The notes under the pieces are model-generated. The model was given only the letters and a program-made list of their open reading frames with translations. It was not told the origin of the DNA and made no database searches. Positions 29,491-38,300 of a stretch of 64,000 bases of DNA are shown one piece after another. Origin of the DNA: Plantactinospora mayteni (lineage in GTDB: Bacteria > Actinomycetota > Actinomycetes > Mycobacteriales > Micromonosporaceae); the NCBI RefSeq assembly GCF_016862935.1, contig NZ_BONX01000035.1, positions 124,001 to 188,000 on the forward strand. Direction: 5' to 3'. The translations under genes were made by a program, and so were the position numbers. The first letter of the stretch is position 1. Each line of letters begins with the position of its first letter.

Positions 29491-30765
29491 GTGACCCCGG
29501 AGGAGATCGTCGCGGCCGACCGGGCACACGTGTGGCACCCGTACGCCCCGATGCCGGCCAGCACCGATCCCTACGTGGTGGAGAGCGCCGAGGGGGTCCG
29601 GCTGCGCCTGGCCGACGGCCGGGAACTCGTGGACGGCATGTCGTCGTGGTGGGCGGCGATCCACGGGTACCGGCATCCGGTGCTGGACGCCGCCGTCACC
29701 GACCAGCTCGGCCGGATGGGTCACGTGATGTTCGGCGGCCTGACCCACGAGCCCGCCGTCCGGCTGGCCCGCACCCTGGTCGAGATCACCCCGCCCGGGC
29801 TGGAACACGTCTTCCTCTGCGACTCCGGCTCGGTCGGGGTGGAGGTGGCGGTCAAGATGGCTCTGCAATACCAGCGGGGTCGGGGGCGCCCGGAGCGGCA
29901 TCGGCTGGCCACCTGGCGGGGTGGCTACCACGGGGACACCTTCCATCCGATGAGCGTCTGCGACCCGGTCGGCGGGATGCACTCGCTCTGGACCGGCGTA
30001 CTGCCCCGGCAGGTCTTCGCCGACCTGCCCCCGCCCGGCTTCACCGCCCCGGTCGACGAGGCGTACGCGACCGCGCTCGCCGACGCGCTGCACCGGCATG
30101 CCGGTGAACTCGCCGCGGTGATCGTCGAACCGGTGGTGCAGGGCGCCGGTGGGATGCGCTTCCACAACCCGCACTACCTGCGGCTGCTCCGCGACCTCTG
30201 CACCACGTACGACATCGTGCTGATCTTCGACGAGATCGCCACCGGCTTCGGTCGGACCGGCGCGCTCTTCGCGGCGGAGCACGCTCGGGTGACCCCGGAC
30301 GTGATGTGTCTGGGCAAGGCGCTCACCGGCGGCTACCTGAGCCTGGCCGCCACGCTCTGTACTCCCGAGGTCGCCGAGGGCATCTCCGCGACCGGGGTGC
30401 TGGCGCACGGCCCGACGTTCATGGGGAACCCGCTTGCCTGTGCGGTCGCAAACGCCTCCATCGGGCTGCTGGAGGCCGGAAACTGGGCGGCGGACGTGCC
30501 GAGGATCTCCGCCGGGCTCTCGGCCGGTCTGGCGCCGTTACGGGGCGCCCCGGGGGTGGCCGACGTCCGGGTGCTGGGCGCGATCGGCGTGGTGCAGCTC
30601 GACCATGACGTGAAGATGGCGGCGGCGACCGAGGCCGCGGCGGCGTACGGGGTCTGGCTGCGCCCGTTCCGGGACCTGGTCTACACGATGCCGCCGTACG
30701 TCACCGGGGACGAGGACCTGGCCCGGATCTGTACGGCGATCGGCGCGGCCGTGGCGGCCGGCTGA
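29491..30765 (+). CDS. bioA: Adenosylmethionine-8-amino-7-oxononanoate aminotransferase
   Basis: A 424-residue class III PLP aminotransferase. [11 protein letters not shown] at the N-terminus, [16 protein letters not shown] and the late [18 protein letters not shown] are specific for BioA, which uses S-adenosylmethionine to aminate KAPA in biotin synthesis. The PLP lysine is in [17 protein letters not shown] and the Asp in [17 protein letters not shown] 29491 begins the BioA-typical start. It sits 40 bases after pyrD and 168 before pyrF, inside the pyrimidine gene run, and no other biotin gene is in the window. It is probably co-transcribed with pyr genes. Confidence 0.95.
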   Translation: MTPEEIVAADRAHVWHPYAPMPASTDPYVVESAEGVRLRLADGRELVDGMSSWWAAIHGYRHPVLDAAVTDQLGRMGHVMFGGLTHEPAVRLARTLVEITPPGLEHVFLCDSGSVGVEVAVKMALQYQRGRGRPERHRLATWRGGYHGDTFHPMSVCDPVGGMHSLWTGVLPRQVFADLPPPGFTAPVDEAYATALADALHRHAGELAAVIVEPVVQGAGGMRFHNPHYLRLLRDLCTTYDIVLIFDEIATGFGRTGALFAAEHARVTPDVMCLGKALTGGYLSLAATLCTPEVAEGISATGVLAHGPTFMGNPLACAVANASIGLLEAGNWAADVPRISAGLSAGLAPLRGAPGVADVRVLGAIGVVQLDHDVKMAAATEAAAAYGVWLRPFRDLVYTMPPYVTGDEDLARICTAIGAAVAAG

Positions 30766-30933
30766 CCGGACGCGCCGATGTCCCCGGGGAGAGTCCGGCA
30801 GAGCCGACGCCGGCCCCCCGTGCGGCGGACCCGCCGGACGGCACGCCGGGCGGGGCACGCGCGGATCGATGACGTGACAGGTGGTGCCGGCGACATGACA
30901 GAGAGTCGTGGCGTCGGTGGAGAGGAGAGGCGA

Positions 30934-31776
30934 ATGGAGACCTTCGGCAGCCGGTTGCACCGGGCGATGGCGGAGCGCGGACCGCTCTGCGTCGGCATCG
31001 ATCCCCATCCCGCGCTACTGGCCCGGTGGGGCCTGTCCGACGACGTCGACGGGGTGGCCCGGTTCAGTGAGACCGTGGTCGAGGCGCTCGGCGAGCGGGT
31101 CGCGGTCGTCAAGCCGCAGTCGGCATTTTTCGAGCGGTTCGGGTCGCGCGGGGTCGGCGTACTTGAGTCAATTATCCGACAGTTGCGGGGCACGGGAGCG
31201 CTCGTTCTGCTTGACGTCAAGCGCGGCGACATCGGCTCGACGGTCGCCGCGTACGCCGACGCGTACCTCGATCCATCCAGCCCGATGTATGTCGACGCGG
31301 TCACCGCGAGCCCCTTCCTGGGGGTCGGCTCGCTCGCTCCGATGTTCGACACGGCGCGCAAGCACGGCGGCGGCGTCTTCGTGCTGGCGCTCACCTCCAA
31401 CCCCGAGGGCGCCAGCGTCCAGCGCGCCGTCGGCGCGGACGGGCGCACCGTCGCGCAAACGATCATCGAAGAGATTTCGCAGCTCAACGCGGGTGCGGAG
31501 CCGCTCGGCAGCTTCGGGCTGGTGGTCGGCGCCACCGTCGGCGAGACCGGACACGACCTCTCCGGGGTGGGCGGTCCGCTGCTCGCTCCGGGCCTCGGCG
31601 CGCAGGGCGGACGCGCCGACGACCTGCGTACGGTCTTCGGGAACGAGCTGTCGTCGGTGCTTCCGTCGTACTCCCGGGAGGTGCTCGGCGCGGGCCCCGA
31701 TCACGCCGCGTTGCGCGCCGCGGCGGACCGGGCGCTGGCCGATTGTCGGGCCGCGCTGACCGCTGCCGGTCAGTGA
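30934..31776 (+). CDS. pyrF: Orotidine 5'-phosphate decarboxylase, type 2
   Basis: A 280-residue type 2 OMP decarboxylase, the last step to UMP. The active-site signature VLLDVKRGDIGSTVAAYADAYL carries the Asp-Lys-Asp triad; LCVGIDPHP at the N-terminus and VGATVGETGHD near the phosphate site fit the family. ATG 30934 is chosen because AGAGGAGAGG lies just before it and the family starts with a similar FGSRLHRAM segment; in-frame starts at 30778 and 30895 would add unconserved residues. The 168-base gap from bioA has no gene. Confidence 0.96.
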   Translation: METFGSRLHRAMAERGPLCVGIDPHPALLARWGLSDDVDGVARFSETVVEALGERVAVVKPQSAFFERFGSRGVGVLESIIRQLRGTGALVLLDVKRGDIGSTVAAYADAYLDPSSPMYVDAVTASPFLGVGSLAPMFDTARKHGGGVFVLALTSNPEGASVQRAVGADGRTVAQTIIEEISQLNAGAEPLGSFGLVVGATVGETGHDLSGVGGPLLAPGLGAQGGRADDLRTVFGNELSSVLPSYSREVLGAGPDHAALRAAADRALADCRAALTAAGQ

Positions 31777-31947
31777 TCTCGTGGTTACGTTGACATGATC
31801 ATGGCGTGCCCACGTTGCCGAAAGCTCCGTTGGCCGCTAGTTTTCCCCGCGCTGGGAACCACGTACCCCTTTGGTTGCCAGGCACACCACGTTTCACAGA
31901 TGCGACGGCGCGTCCCGCCCGTCGCGATAGGGACCTGAGGAGAACTG

Positions 31948-32265
31948 GTGCCGCTCCCCCAACTGAGCCCCGAACAGCGCGCAGCCGCGCTGGAGAAGGC
32001 CGCGGAGATCCGCAAGGCCAGGGCGAAGCTCAAGGAAGAGCTCAAGCAGGGCAAGACCAACCTCGCCGCCGTCCTCGACCGTGCGGAGTCGGACGACGTC
32101 GTCGGCAAGCTGAAGGTATCGGCCGTACTTCAGGCCATGCCGGGAATCGGCAAGATCCGGGCCACCCAGATCATGGAGAAGCTCAAGATCGCCGACAGCC
32201 GTCGCCTCCGTGGCCTCGGCGAGCAGCAGCGCAAGGCACTGCTTGGGGAATTCTCGGCGAACTAG
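31948..32265 (+). CDS. mihF: Actinobacterial integration host factor (mIHF/sIHF)
   Basis: A 105-residue nucleoid protein. The helical N-terminus ALEKAAEIRKARAKLKEELK is followed by the helix-two-turns-helix core VSAVLQAMPGIGKIRATQIMEKLKIADSRRLRGLG that contacts DNA in the mycobacterial and Streptomyces proteins. It is unrelated to E. coli IHF. It affects chromosome compaction and antibiotic production in Streptomyces. GTG 31948 follows GAGGAGA. A TTGCCG-N17-TAGTTT pair at 31815-31843 is a possible promoter. Confidence 0.97.
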   Translation: MPLPQLSPEQRAAALEKAAEIRKARAKLKEELKQGKTNLAAVLDRAESDDVVGKLKVSAVLQAMPGIGKIRATQIMEKLKIADSRRLRGLGEQQRKALLGEFSAN

Positions 32266-32291
32266 TTCCACTCGCCGTGTAGAAACAAGCA

Positions 32292-32804
32292 GTGGGTACG
32301 CATGACGATGTCCGCCCAGCGGCTCGTCTCACGGTCCTTGCCGGTCCCTCCGGGGCCGGCAAGGACAGCGTGACGGAACTTGTCCGGGCCCGATCGCCGG
32401 AGTTGTGGCTCTCGGTCCCGGTGACCACCCGGCCCCGTCGGCGGTACGAGATCGACGGGGTGCACTATCGCTTCGTCGACCCGGTCGAATTCGGCCGACT
32501 ACTCGACGACGGACAGTTGCTGGAGTGGTCGGAAATTGGCGTCCACCGGTACGGGACGCCACGCGAGCCGGTGCGGATCCGGTTGTCGGCCGGCCAGCCG
32601 GTGCTGCTCCCGATCGACCTGCGCGGCGCCCGCCAGGTGCGGGCGGCGATGCCGGAGGCGCGGCTGGTCTTCCTCGCCCCGACCCGGCTGGACGCCCGGG
32701 CGGCCGGTCGGGAATTCGACGCCACGGTCGTGAACGACGTGCTCGGGCGCGCCGCGGATGAACTGGTAAGCTTGCTCGGTTCGTCCTTTCTGACGCCGAC
32801 CTGA
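32292..32804 (+). CDS. gmk: Guanylate kinase, short form
   Basis: A 170-residue P-loop kinase for GMP. Walker A is AGPSGAGKDS, with Asp after the Lys instead of the usual Ser/Thr. The GMP-binding segment SVPVTTRPRRRYEIDGVHYRFV and LLEWSEIGVHRYGTP are clear. Compared with typical 185-210-residue enzymes, the stretch between VFLAPTRLDARAAG and the final DATVVNDV helix is about 20 residues shorter, so most of the usual lid is missing. The synteny (mihF-gmk-rpoZ) is classical, which supports gmk as the assignment; activity cannot be judged from sequence. The GTG start has a weak ribosome binding site. Confidence 0.85.
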   Translation: MGTHDDVRPAARLTVLAGPSGAGKDSVTELVRARSPELWLSVPVTTRPRRRYEIDGVHYRFVDPVEFGRLLDDGQLLEWSEIGVHRYGTPREPVRIRLSAGQPVLLPIDLRGARQVRAAMPEARLVFLAPTRLDARAAGREFDATVVNDVLGRAADELVSLLGSSFLTPT

Positions 32805-32949
32805 GGTGCCGACGCGGGCCACCGCCCCGAGCGCTGCCGACCCGGTCGACGCGGATTCGAGTCGGGCACAGACCTGAGGTCAACTACAGACGCCAACTCC
32901 GACCTGACCGCCGCGCCCGGCGGTCGAGAAGACACCGAGGTTTATCTCC

Positions 32950-33213
32950 GTGGGATCCATCGCCAGTCCCGAAGGCATCACCAACCCGCCGATCGACGAG
33001 CTGCTCGAGAAGACCACCTCGAAGTACGCTCTGGTGATTTTCGCCGCCAAGCGCGCCCGCCAGGTGAACGCCTACTACAGCCAGCTCGGCGAGGGCCTGC
33101 TGGAATACGTCGGCCCGCTGGTGGAGACCACCCCGCAGGAGAAGCCGCTCTCGATCGCGATGCGGGAGATCAACGCCGGTCTGCTCACCGCCGAGCCGAC
33201 CGACCAGCCGTAG
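32950..33213 (+). CDS. rpoZ: RNA polymerase omega subunit
   Basis: An 87-residue omega subunit. [34 protein letters not shown] is the conserved core that wraps the beta-prime tail, split by one helix, and [15 protein letters not shown] is the usual C-terminal helix. It assists RNA polymerase assembly. Position between gmk and coaBC is normal for actinobacteria. Confidence 0.97.
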   Translation: MGSIASPEGITNPPIDELLEKTTSKYALVIFAAKRARQVNAYYSQLGEGLLEYVGPLVETTPQEKPLSIAMREINAGLLTAEPTDQP

Positions 33214-33232
33214 GGTCGTCCGGGCGTCGGCG

Positions 33233-34438
33233 ATGACCGCTGTCGTACTCGGGGTGGGCGGTGGCATCGCCGCCTACAAGACCTGCGAGCTGCTCCGGCT
33301 CCTCACCGAGTCGGGGCACCGGGTCCGGGTCGTGCCCACCGCCTCCGCGCTGCGCTTCGTCGGCGCGCCGACCTGGGCGGCGCTGAGCGGCCAGCCGGTC
33401 GCCGACGAGGTCTGGGCCGACGTGCACGAGGTGCCGCACGTACGCCTCGGTCAGGCCGCCGACCTGGTGGTCGTCGCCCCGGCAACGGCCGACCTGCTGG
33501 CCAAGGCCGCGCACGGCCTCGCCGACGACCTGCTCACCAACACGCTGCTGACCGCCCGCTGCCCGGTGGTGCTCGCTCCGGCGATGCACACCGAGATGTG
33601 GGAGCACCCGGCGACGGTGGAGAACGTCGCGACGCTGCGCCGCCGCGGTGTCCTGGTGATCGAGCCGGCGAGCGGCCGGCTGACCGGTGCCGACACCGGC
33701 AAGGGCCGGCTGCCCGACCCGGCCGAGATCTTCGCGGTGGCCCGCCGGGTGCTCGCCCGCGGCGTCGCCGAGCCCCGGGACCTGGTCGGCCGCCGGGTGG
33801 TGGTCACCGCCGGTGGCACCCGCGAGCCGCTGGACCCGGTGCGGTTCCTCGGCAACCGGTCGTCGGGCAAGCAGGGCTACGCGTTCGCCCGGACGGCGGT
33901 GGCCCGGGGCGCCCAGGTGACGGTGGTCGCCGCGAACGTGGCGCTGCCGGACCCGGCCGGGGCGGACGTGGTCCGGGTCTCGACCACCGAGGAGCTGCGC
34001 AAGGCCACCCTGGAGGCGGCCGAGACGGCCGACGCCGTGGTGATGGCGGCGGCACCGGCCGACTTCCGGCCGGCGACCTACGCCCCCGACAAGATCAAGA
34101 AGTCGGACCGGGGCAGCACGCTCACCGTCGACCTGGTCGCCAACCCCGACATCGCCGCCGAGCTGGGCGAGCGCCGACGGCCGGACCAGGTGCTGGTCGC
34201 CTTCGCGGCCGAGACCAGCGACGCCGAGACGAACGCCCGGGCCAAGCTGGCCCGCAAGCGCGCCGACCTGATCGTGGTCAACGAGGTCGGGCCGGACAAG
34301 GTCTTCGGTGCCGACCGCAACACCGCCGTCGTACTCGGCGCTGACGGTTCGACGACAGCGTTTCCCGAGCAATCCAAGGAAGATCTCGCCGACGGCGTCT
34401 GGGATCTGGTAGTAACGCGCTTAACCGGCCTGTCATGA
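33233..34438 (+). CDS. coaBC: Bifunctional phosphopantothenoylcysteine decarboxylase/synthetase
   Basis: A 401-residue fusion. The N-terminal CoaC flavoprotein (about 1-180) has LGVGGGIAAYKTCELLRLL, the VVAPATADLLAKAAHGLADDLL segment and the PAMHTEMWEHPAT active site with the Asn of VEN; the C-terminal CoaB (about 190-395) has VVTAGGTREPLDPVRFLGNRSSGKQGYA and the IKKSDRG loop. It makes 4'-phosphopantetheine for coenzyme A. It follows rpoZ by 19 bases. Confidence 0.97.
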   Translation: MTAVVLGVGGGIAAYKTCELLRLLTESGHRVRVVPTASALRFVGAPTWAALSGQPVADEVWADVHEVPHVRLGQAADLVVVAPATADLLAKAAHGLADDLLTNTLLTARCPVVLAPAMHTEMWEHPATVENVATLRRRGVLVIEPASGRLTGADTGKGRLPDPAEIFAVARRVLARGVAEPRDLVGRRVVVTAGGTREPLDPVRFLGNRSSGKQGYAFARTAVARGAQVTVVAANVALPDPAGADVVRVSTTEELRKATLEAAETADAVVMAAAPADFRPATYAPDKIKKSDRGSTLTVDLVANPDIAAELGERRRPDQVLVAFAAETSDAETNARAKLARKRADLIVVNEVGPDKVFGADRNTAVVLGADGSTTAFPEQSKEDLADGVWDLVVTRLTGLS

Positions 34439-34459
34439 CCGGGTAGCACGCTTACCCGG
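34439..34459 (+). terminator. Short hairpin after coaBC
   Basis: CCGGGTA (34439-34445) pairs with TACCCGG (34453-34459) around a seven-base loop directly at the coaBC stop. It is modest and may be a terminator or part of the metK leader; no riboswitch class was recognised in the 92-base gap before metK. Confidence 0.35.
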
Positions 34460-34530
34460 GCAAGGTCAGGGGACCAGGCGGCCGTGACTACACTGCCGCG
34501 TTAACTGAATTCGAGATCTTTAGGAGCACC

Positions 34531-35724
34531 GTGGTACGTCGCTTGTTCACCTCGGAGTCGGTCACGGAAGGCCACCCGGACAAGATCGCTGACCAGATCA
34601 GCGACGGCATCCTCGACGCGCTGCTGGACCAGGACCCGCGTAGCCGGGTCGCGGTCGAAACTCTCATCACGACCGGCCAGGTGCACGTCGCGGGCGAGGT
34701 GACCACGAAGGCGTACGCCGACATCCCGGCGATCGTCCGCGAGACGATCCTCGGCATCGGCTACGACTCGTCGAAGAAGGGCTTCGACGGCGCCTCCTGC
34801 GGTGTCAGCGTGTCGATCGGTTCGCAGTCGCCGGACATCGCCCAGGGTGTGGACAGCGCCATCGAGCTGCGCTCCGGCTCGTCGGAGAGCGCGCTGGACG
34901 CCCAGGGCGCCGGTGACCAGGGCATGATGTTCGGCTTCGCCTGCTCCGAGACGCCCGAGCTGATGCCGCTGCCGATCGCCCTGGCGCACCGGCTGGCCCG
35001 CCGGCTCTCCGCCACCCGCAAGGACGGCACGATTCCCTACCTGCGGCCGGACGGCAAGACCCAGGTCACCATCGAATACGACGGGCTGCGCCCGGTCCGG
35101 CTCGACACGGTCGTGGTCTCCAGCCAGCACGCCGCCGACATCTCGCTGGAGTCGCTGCTCGCCCCGGACATCCGCGAGCACGTCATCGCGCCGGAGCTGG
35201 AGGAGCTGGGCCTCGACATCGACGGCTACCGGCTGCTGGTCAACCCGACCGGCCGGTTCGAGATCGGCGGCCCGATGGGCGACGCCGGACTGACCGGTCG
35301 CAAGATCATCGTCGACACCTACGGCGGGTACGCCCGGCACGGTGGTGGGGCGTTCTCCGGCAAGGACCCGTCCAAGGTCGACCGCTCGGCGGCGTACGCG
35401 ACCCGCTGGGTGGCGAAGAACGTGGTGGCCGCCGGGCTGGCCGAGCGCTGCGAGGTCCAGGTCGCGTACGCGATCGGCAAGGCGCACCCGGTGAGCCTCT
35501 TCATCGAGACCTTCGGCACCGAGAACGTAGCGGTGGACCGGATCGAGCACGCGGTCGGCGAGGTCTTCGACCTCCGTCCGGCGGCGATCATCCGGGACCT
35601 GCACCTGCTCCGCCCGATCTACCGGCAGACCGCCGCGTACGGCCACTTCGGCCGTGAGCTGCCCGACCTGACCTGGGAGAACACGGACCGCGCCGCCGAC
35701 CTCAAGTCGGCCGCGGGAGCCTGA
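34531..35724 (+). CDS. metK: S-adenosylmethionine synthetase
   Basis: A 397-residue Met[43 protein letters not shown] and [23 protein letters not shown] (each in parts) are the signature regions with the P-loop and metal ligands. It joins methionine and ATP. The GTG at 34531 follows TAGGAG. The end of the gene abuts priA with no gap, and may overlap it if priA starts at CTG 35721. Confidence 0.98.
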   Translation: MVRRLFTSESVTEGHPDKIADQISDGILDALLDQDPRSRVAVETLITTGQVHVAGEVTTKAYADIPAIVRETILGIGYDSSKKGFDGASCGVSVSIGSQSPDIAQGVDSAIELRSGSSESALDAQGAGDQGMMFGFACSETPELMPLPIALAHRLARRLSATRKDGTIPYLRPDGKTQVTIEYDGLRPVRLDTVVVSSQHAADISLESLLAPDIREHVIAPELEELGLDIDGYRLLVNPTGRFEIGGPMGDAGLTGRKIIVDTYGGYARHGGGAFSGKDPSKVDRSAAYATRWVAKNVVAAGLAERCEVQVAYAIGKAHPVSLFIETFGTENVAVDRIEHAVGEVFDLRPAAIIRDLHLLRPIYRQTAAYGHFGRELPDLTWENTDRAADLKSAAGA

Positions 35725-35783
35725 CCACCAGCAAGCGCAGCGACCGGCAGCCCGCGCCCGGGCTGCCGGTCGCTCGCGTCTGC

Positions 35784-38057
35784 GTGGACGTTCCGCTGGC
35801 CCACCTGGACCGGCCCTTCGACTACCTGGTCCCGGCCGAACTGGCCGAGCAGGCCCGGCCGGGTACCCGGGTCCGGGTGCGCTTCGCCGGCCAGTTGGTC
35901 GACGGCTGGCTGCTGGACCGGGCCGAACTCTCCGCGCACGACGGCCGGCTGAGCTACCTGGAGCGGCTGGTCTCGCCCGAGCCGGTGCTGACCCCGGAGA
36001 TCGCCCGGCTGGCCCGGGCGGTCGCCGACCGGTACGCCGGCAACCTCGCCGACGTGCTGCGGCTGGCCGTCCCGCCCCGGCACGCCCGGGTCGAGCGCGA
36101 AACCGCCCCGCCCGGCCCGGACACTTCGCCCGCCCCGGACACCGCACCCGAGCAGCCGTTGGCGGCGGAAGCAGCGGTGGAAGCAGCGACGGGATCGGGG
36201 ACGGAGCCGGCGGAGAACGCGCCCGGGCCGGTCGCCGACACCGCCGTCGACGTCGCGTCGGTGCCGGTCGCCGACCTTGATCCCGAACCCGGCATCGGGT
36301 CAGCGCCGATCGCCAAAGCCGACGCCGACGCCGATACCGGCATCGCCAACGGGTCGGTGCCGGTCGCCGAGTCCGACCCCGGCCCTGCGTCTGTGCCGAT
36401 CGCCGGAGCCGACGCCGAGACCGGTACCGATACCGGCATCGGGTCGGTGGCCGAGACAACTGGTCCGGCGCCGGGTGGTGAGGTCGGGGCGATCGCGAGC
36501 GGGTCGGTCGAGGCGGGCTGGCGGAGCTATCCGGCCGGACCGGGGTTCCTGCGGGCCCTGGCCGACGGCCGGGCGCCCCGGGCGGTCTGGTCGGCGCTGC
36601 CCGGCGAGGACTGGGCGACCCGGTTCGCCGAGGCGGCGGCGGCGACCGTACGGAGTGGCCGGGGCGTGGTGGCGGTGGTGGCCGACGCCCGGGACCTGGA
36701 ACGGCTCGACGCCGCGCTGACCGGGCTGCTCGGTACCGGGCGGCACGTGGCGCTCTCCGCGGCCCTCGGGCCGGCCCGGCGGTACCGGGCGTTCCTGGCC
36801 GCCTGTCGGGGACGGGTGCCGGTGGTGATCGGTACCCGGGCCGCGAGTTTCGCCCCGGTCGACGGCCTCGGCCTGGTGGCGATCTGGGACGACGGGGACG
36901 ACCTGCACGCCGAGCCCCGGGCGCCGTACCCGCACGCCCGGGAGGTGCTGCTCACCCGGGCGCAGCTCGGTGACGCGGCGGTGCTGGTCGGCGGGTACGC
37001 CCGGACCGCCGAGTCGCGGTTGCTGGTCGAGACGGGCTGGGCGAAGGAGATCGTGGCGGACCGGTCGACGCTGCGGGCGCGTACCCCGAGGATCACGCCG
37101 ACCGGTGACGACCCGCAGTTGGCCCGCGATCCCGCCGCGGCCTCGGCCCGGCTGCCGAGCCTGGCCTGGGATGCGGCCCGGGCGGCGCTGAAGGCCGACG
37201 CGCCGGTGTTGGTGCAGGTGCCCCGGCGCGGCTACCTGCCGGCGGTGGCCTGCGCCGAGTGCCGGGCGCCGGCCCGCTGCCCGCACTGCTCCGGTCCGCT
37301 GTCCCTGCGCTCGGCCAGCGCCACTCCCACCTGCCGGTGGTGCGCCCGGGTGACCGCCGGGTACGCCTGCCCGCACTGCGGTGGGCGGCGGCTCCGGGCG
37401 GCGGTGGTGGGTGCCCGGCGTACCGCCGAGGAGCTGGGCCGGGCGTTTCCCGGCGTGCCGGTGCGGACCTCGGGACGGGAGGAGGTGCTGCGTTCGGCGC
37501 CCGGCGACGCGGGCCTGGTGATCGCGACGCCGGGAGCCGAGCCGGTGGCCGACGGCGGTTACGGCGCGGTGCTGCTGCTGGACTCCTGGGCGCTGCTGAC
37601 CCGGGCCGACCTGCGGGCCGGCGAGGAGGCGCTGCGTCGCTGGCTGGCGGCGGCGGCGCTGGCCCGGCCGGGTCCGGCCGGTGGCCGGGTGGTGGTGGTC
37701 GCGGACGGGTCGCTGGCGCCGGTGCAGGCGCTGCTGCGCTGGGATCCGGGCTGGTTCGCCGGCCGGGAGCTGGCCGAGCGGCGCGAGCTGGGCTTTCCGC
37801 CGGCCGCCCGGATGGCCAGCCTGACCGGGGTGGCGGCGGCGGTGACCGAGCTGCTCGACGAGGCCCGGCTGCCGCCGGCCGCCGAGGTGCTCGGCCCGGT
37901 ACCGGCCCCGGACGGTCAGCAGCGGATGCTGGTCCGGGTGCCCCGGTCCCAGGCCGCGGCCCTGGCCGCCGCCCTGCACGAGGCGACGGCGCTCCGGACG
38001 GCCCGCAAGGCCGGCCAGCCGGTGCGGATCCAGGTCGATCCGCAGGACATCTTCTGA
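35784..38057 (+). CDS. priA: PriA-like primosomal protein without helicase motifs
   Basis: Listed from the first standard start codon, giving 757 residues. The N-terminal 3'-DNA-binding domain (HLDRPFDYLVPAELAEQA) is followed by a low-complexity, Ala/Asp/Pro-rich insert (about residues 105-242), a degenerate helicase core (WRSYPAGPGFLRAL, AIWDDGDDLHAEPRAPYPHARE) and an eight-cysteine zinc domain (CAECRAPARCPHC, CRWC, CPHC; about 486-535). Walker A GKT and DEAH are absent, as known for actinobacterial PriA. In-frame codons before 35784 read PVARVC, which looks like the first half of the conserved N-terminal strand, so the true start may be a CTG at 35721 overlapping the metK stop. Confidence 0.9.
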   Translation: MDVPLAHLDRPFDYLVPAELAEQARPGTRVRVRFAGQLVDGWLLDRAELSAHDGRLSYLERLVSPEPVLTPEIARLARAVADRYAGNLADVLRLAVPPRHARVERETAPPGPDTSPAPDTAPEQPLAAEAAVEAATGSGTEPAENAPGPVADTAVDVASVPVADLDPEPGIGSAPIAKADADADTGIANGSVPVAESDPGPASVPIAGADAETGTDTGIGSVAETTGPAPGGEVGAIASGSVEAGWRSYPAGPGFLRALADGRAPRAVWSALPGEDWATRFAEAAAATVRSGRGVVAVVADARDLERLDAALTGLLGTGRHVALSAALGPARRYRAFLAACRGRVPVVIGTRAASFAPVDGLGLVAIWDDGDDLHAEPRAPYPHAREVLLTRAQLGDAAVLVGGYARTAESRLLVETGWAKEIVADRSTLRARTPRITPTGDDPQLARDPAAASARLPSLAWDAARAALKADAPVLVQVPRRGYLPAVACAECRAPARCPHCSGPLSLRSASATPTCRWCARVTAGYACPHCGGRRLRAAVVGARRTAEELGRAFPGVPVRTSGREEVLRSAPGDAGLVIATPGAEPVADGGYGAVLLLDSWALLTRADLRAGEEALRRWLAAAALARPGPAGGRVVVVADGSLAPVQALLRWDPGWFAGRELAERRELGFPPAARMASLTGVAAAVTELLDEARLPPAAEVLGPVPAPDGQQRMLVRVPRSQAAALAAALHEATALRTARKAGQPVRIQVDPQDIF

Positions 38058-38187
38058 CAGGTGCCGGCCGATTCTGACCGGGTACCGACGGAGAGTCCGA
38101 CACGGAGCGTTGTTTCGACTACCGTCCGCAGTGGGTATCTGGAGCCGACGCACTCAGAGTCCGACCTGTGGTCGGGGATCCGGGTGA

Positions 38188-38193
38188 TACCAT
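38188..38193 (+). promoter_or_regulatory. Possible -10 box of a leaderless transcript
   Basis: TACCAT eight bases before ATG 38202, with CTGTGG about 16 bases further upstream as a weak -35. If used, transcription would begin at or next to the ATG. The preceding 130 bases show no gene. Confidence 0.35.
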
Positions 38194-38201
38194 CGCCCCT
38201 C

Positions 38202-38300
38202 ATGCTCCACGCGTGTGGCGTGACGGAGAGTGACCGCGCCGGTTCGGCGTTCAAGCTATTGATCTTGAGCAACCTGGGATCAGGGGTGGGTAGGTCGTGA
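38202..38300 (+). CDS. Short upstream ORF, 32 residues, coupled to the kinase-ParB gene
   Basis: ATG 38202 lies about eight bases after a TACCAT box, so the message may be leaderless. The predicted peptide (MLHACGVTESD ... LSNLGSGVGRS) has no recognised family. Its stop overlaps the GTG of the next gene (GTGA), the arrangement used for translational coupling. Coding status is unproven; in-frame starts farther upstream also exist (GTG 38061). Confidence 0.35.
   Translation: MLHACGVTESDRAGSAFKLLILSNLGSGVGRS

Noticed and set aside
34439-34530. Possible SAM riboswitch upstream of metK
   Set aside because: Only a small hairpin is present in 92 bases; none of the conserved cores of SAM-I, SAM-II or SAM-IV could be seen.
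35784-38057. PriA as an active helicase
   Set aside because: Neither Walker A nor DEAH is found; actinobacterial PriA is known to lack them, so no degradation is implied.
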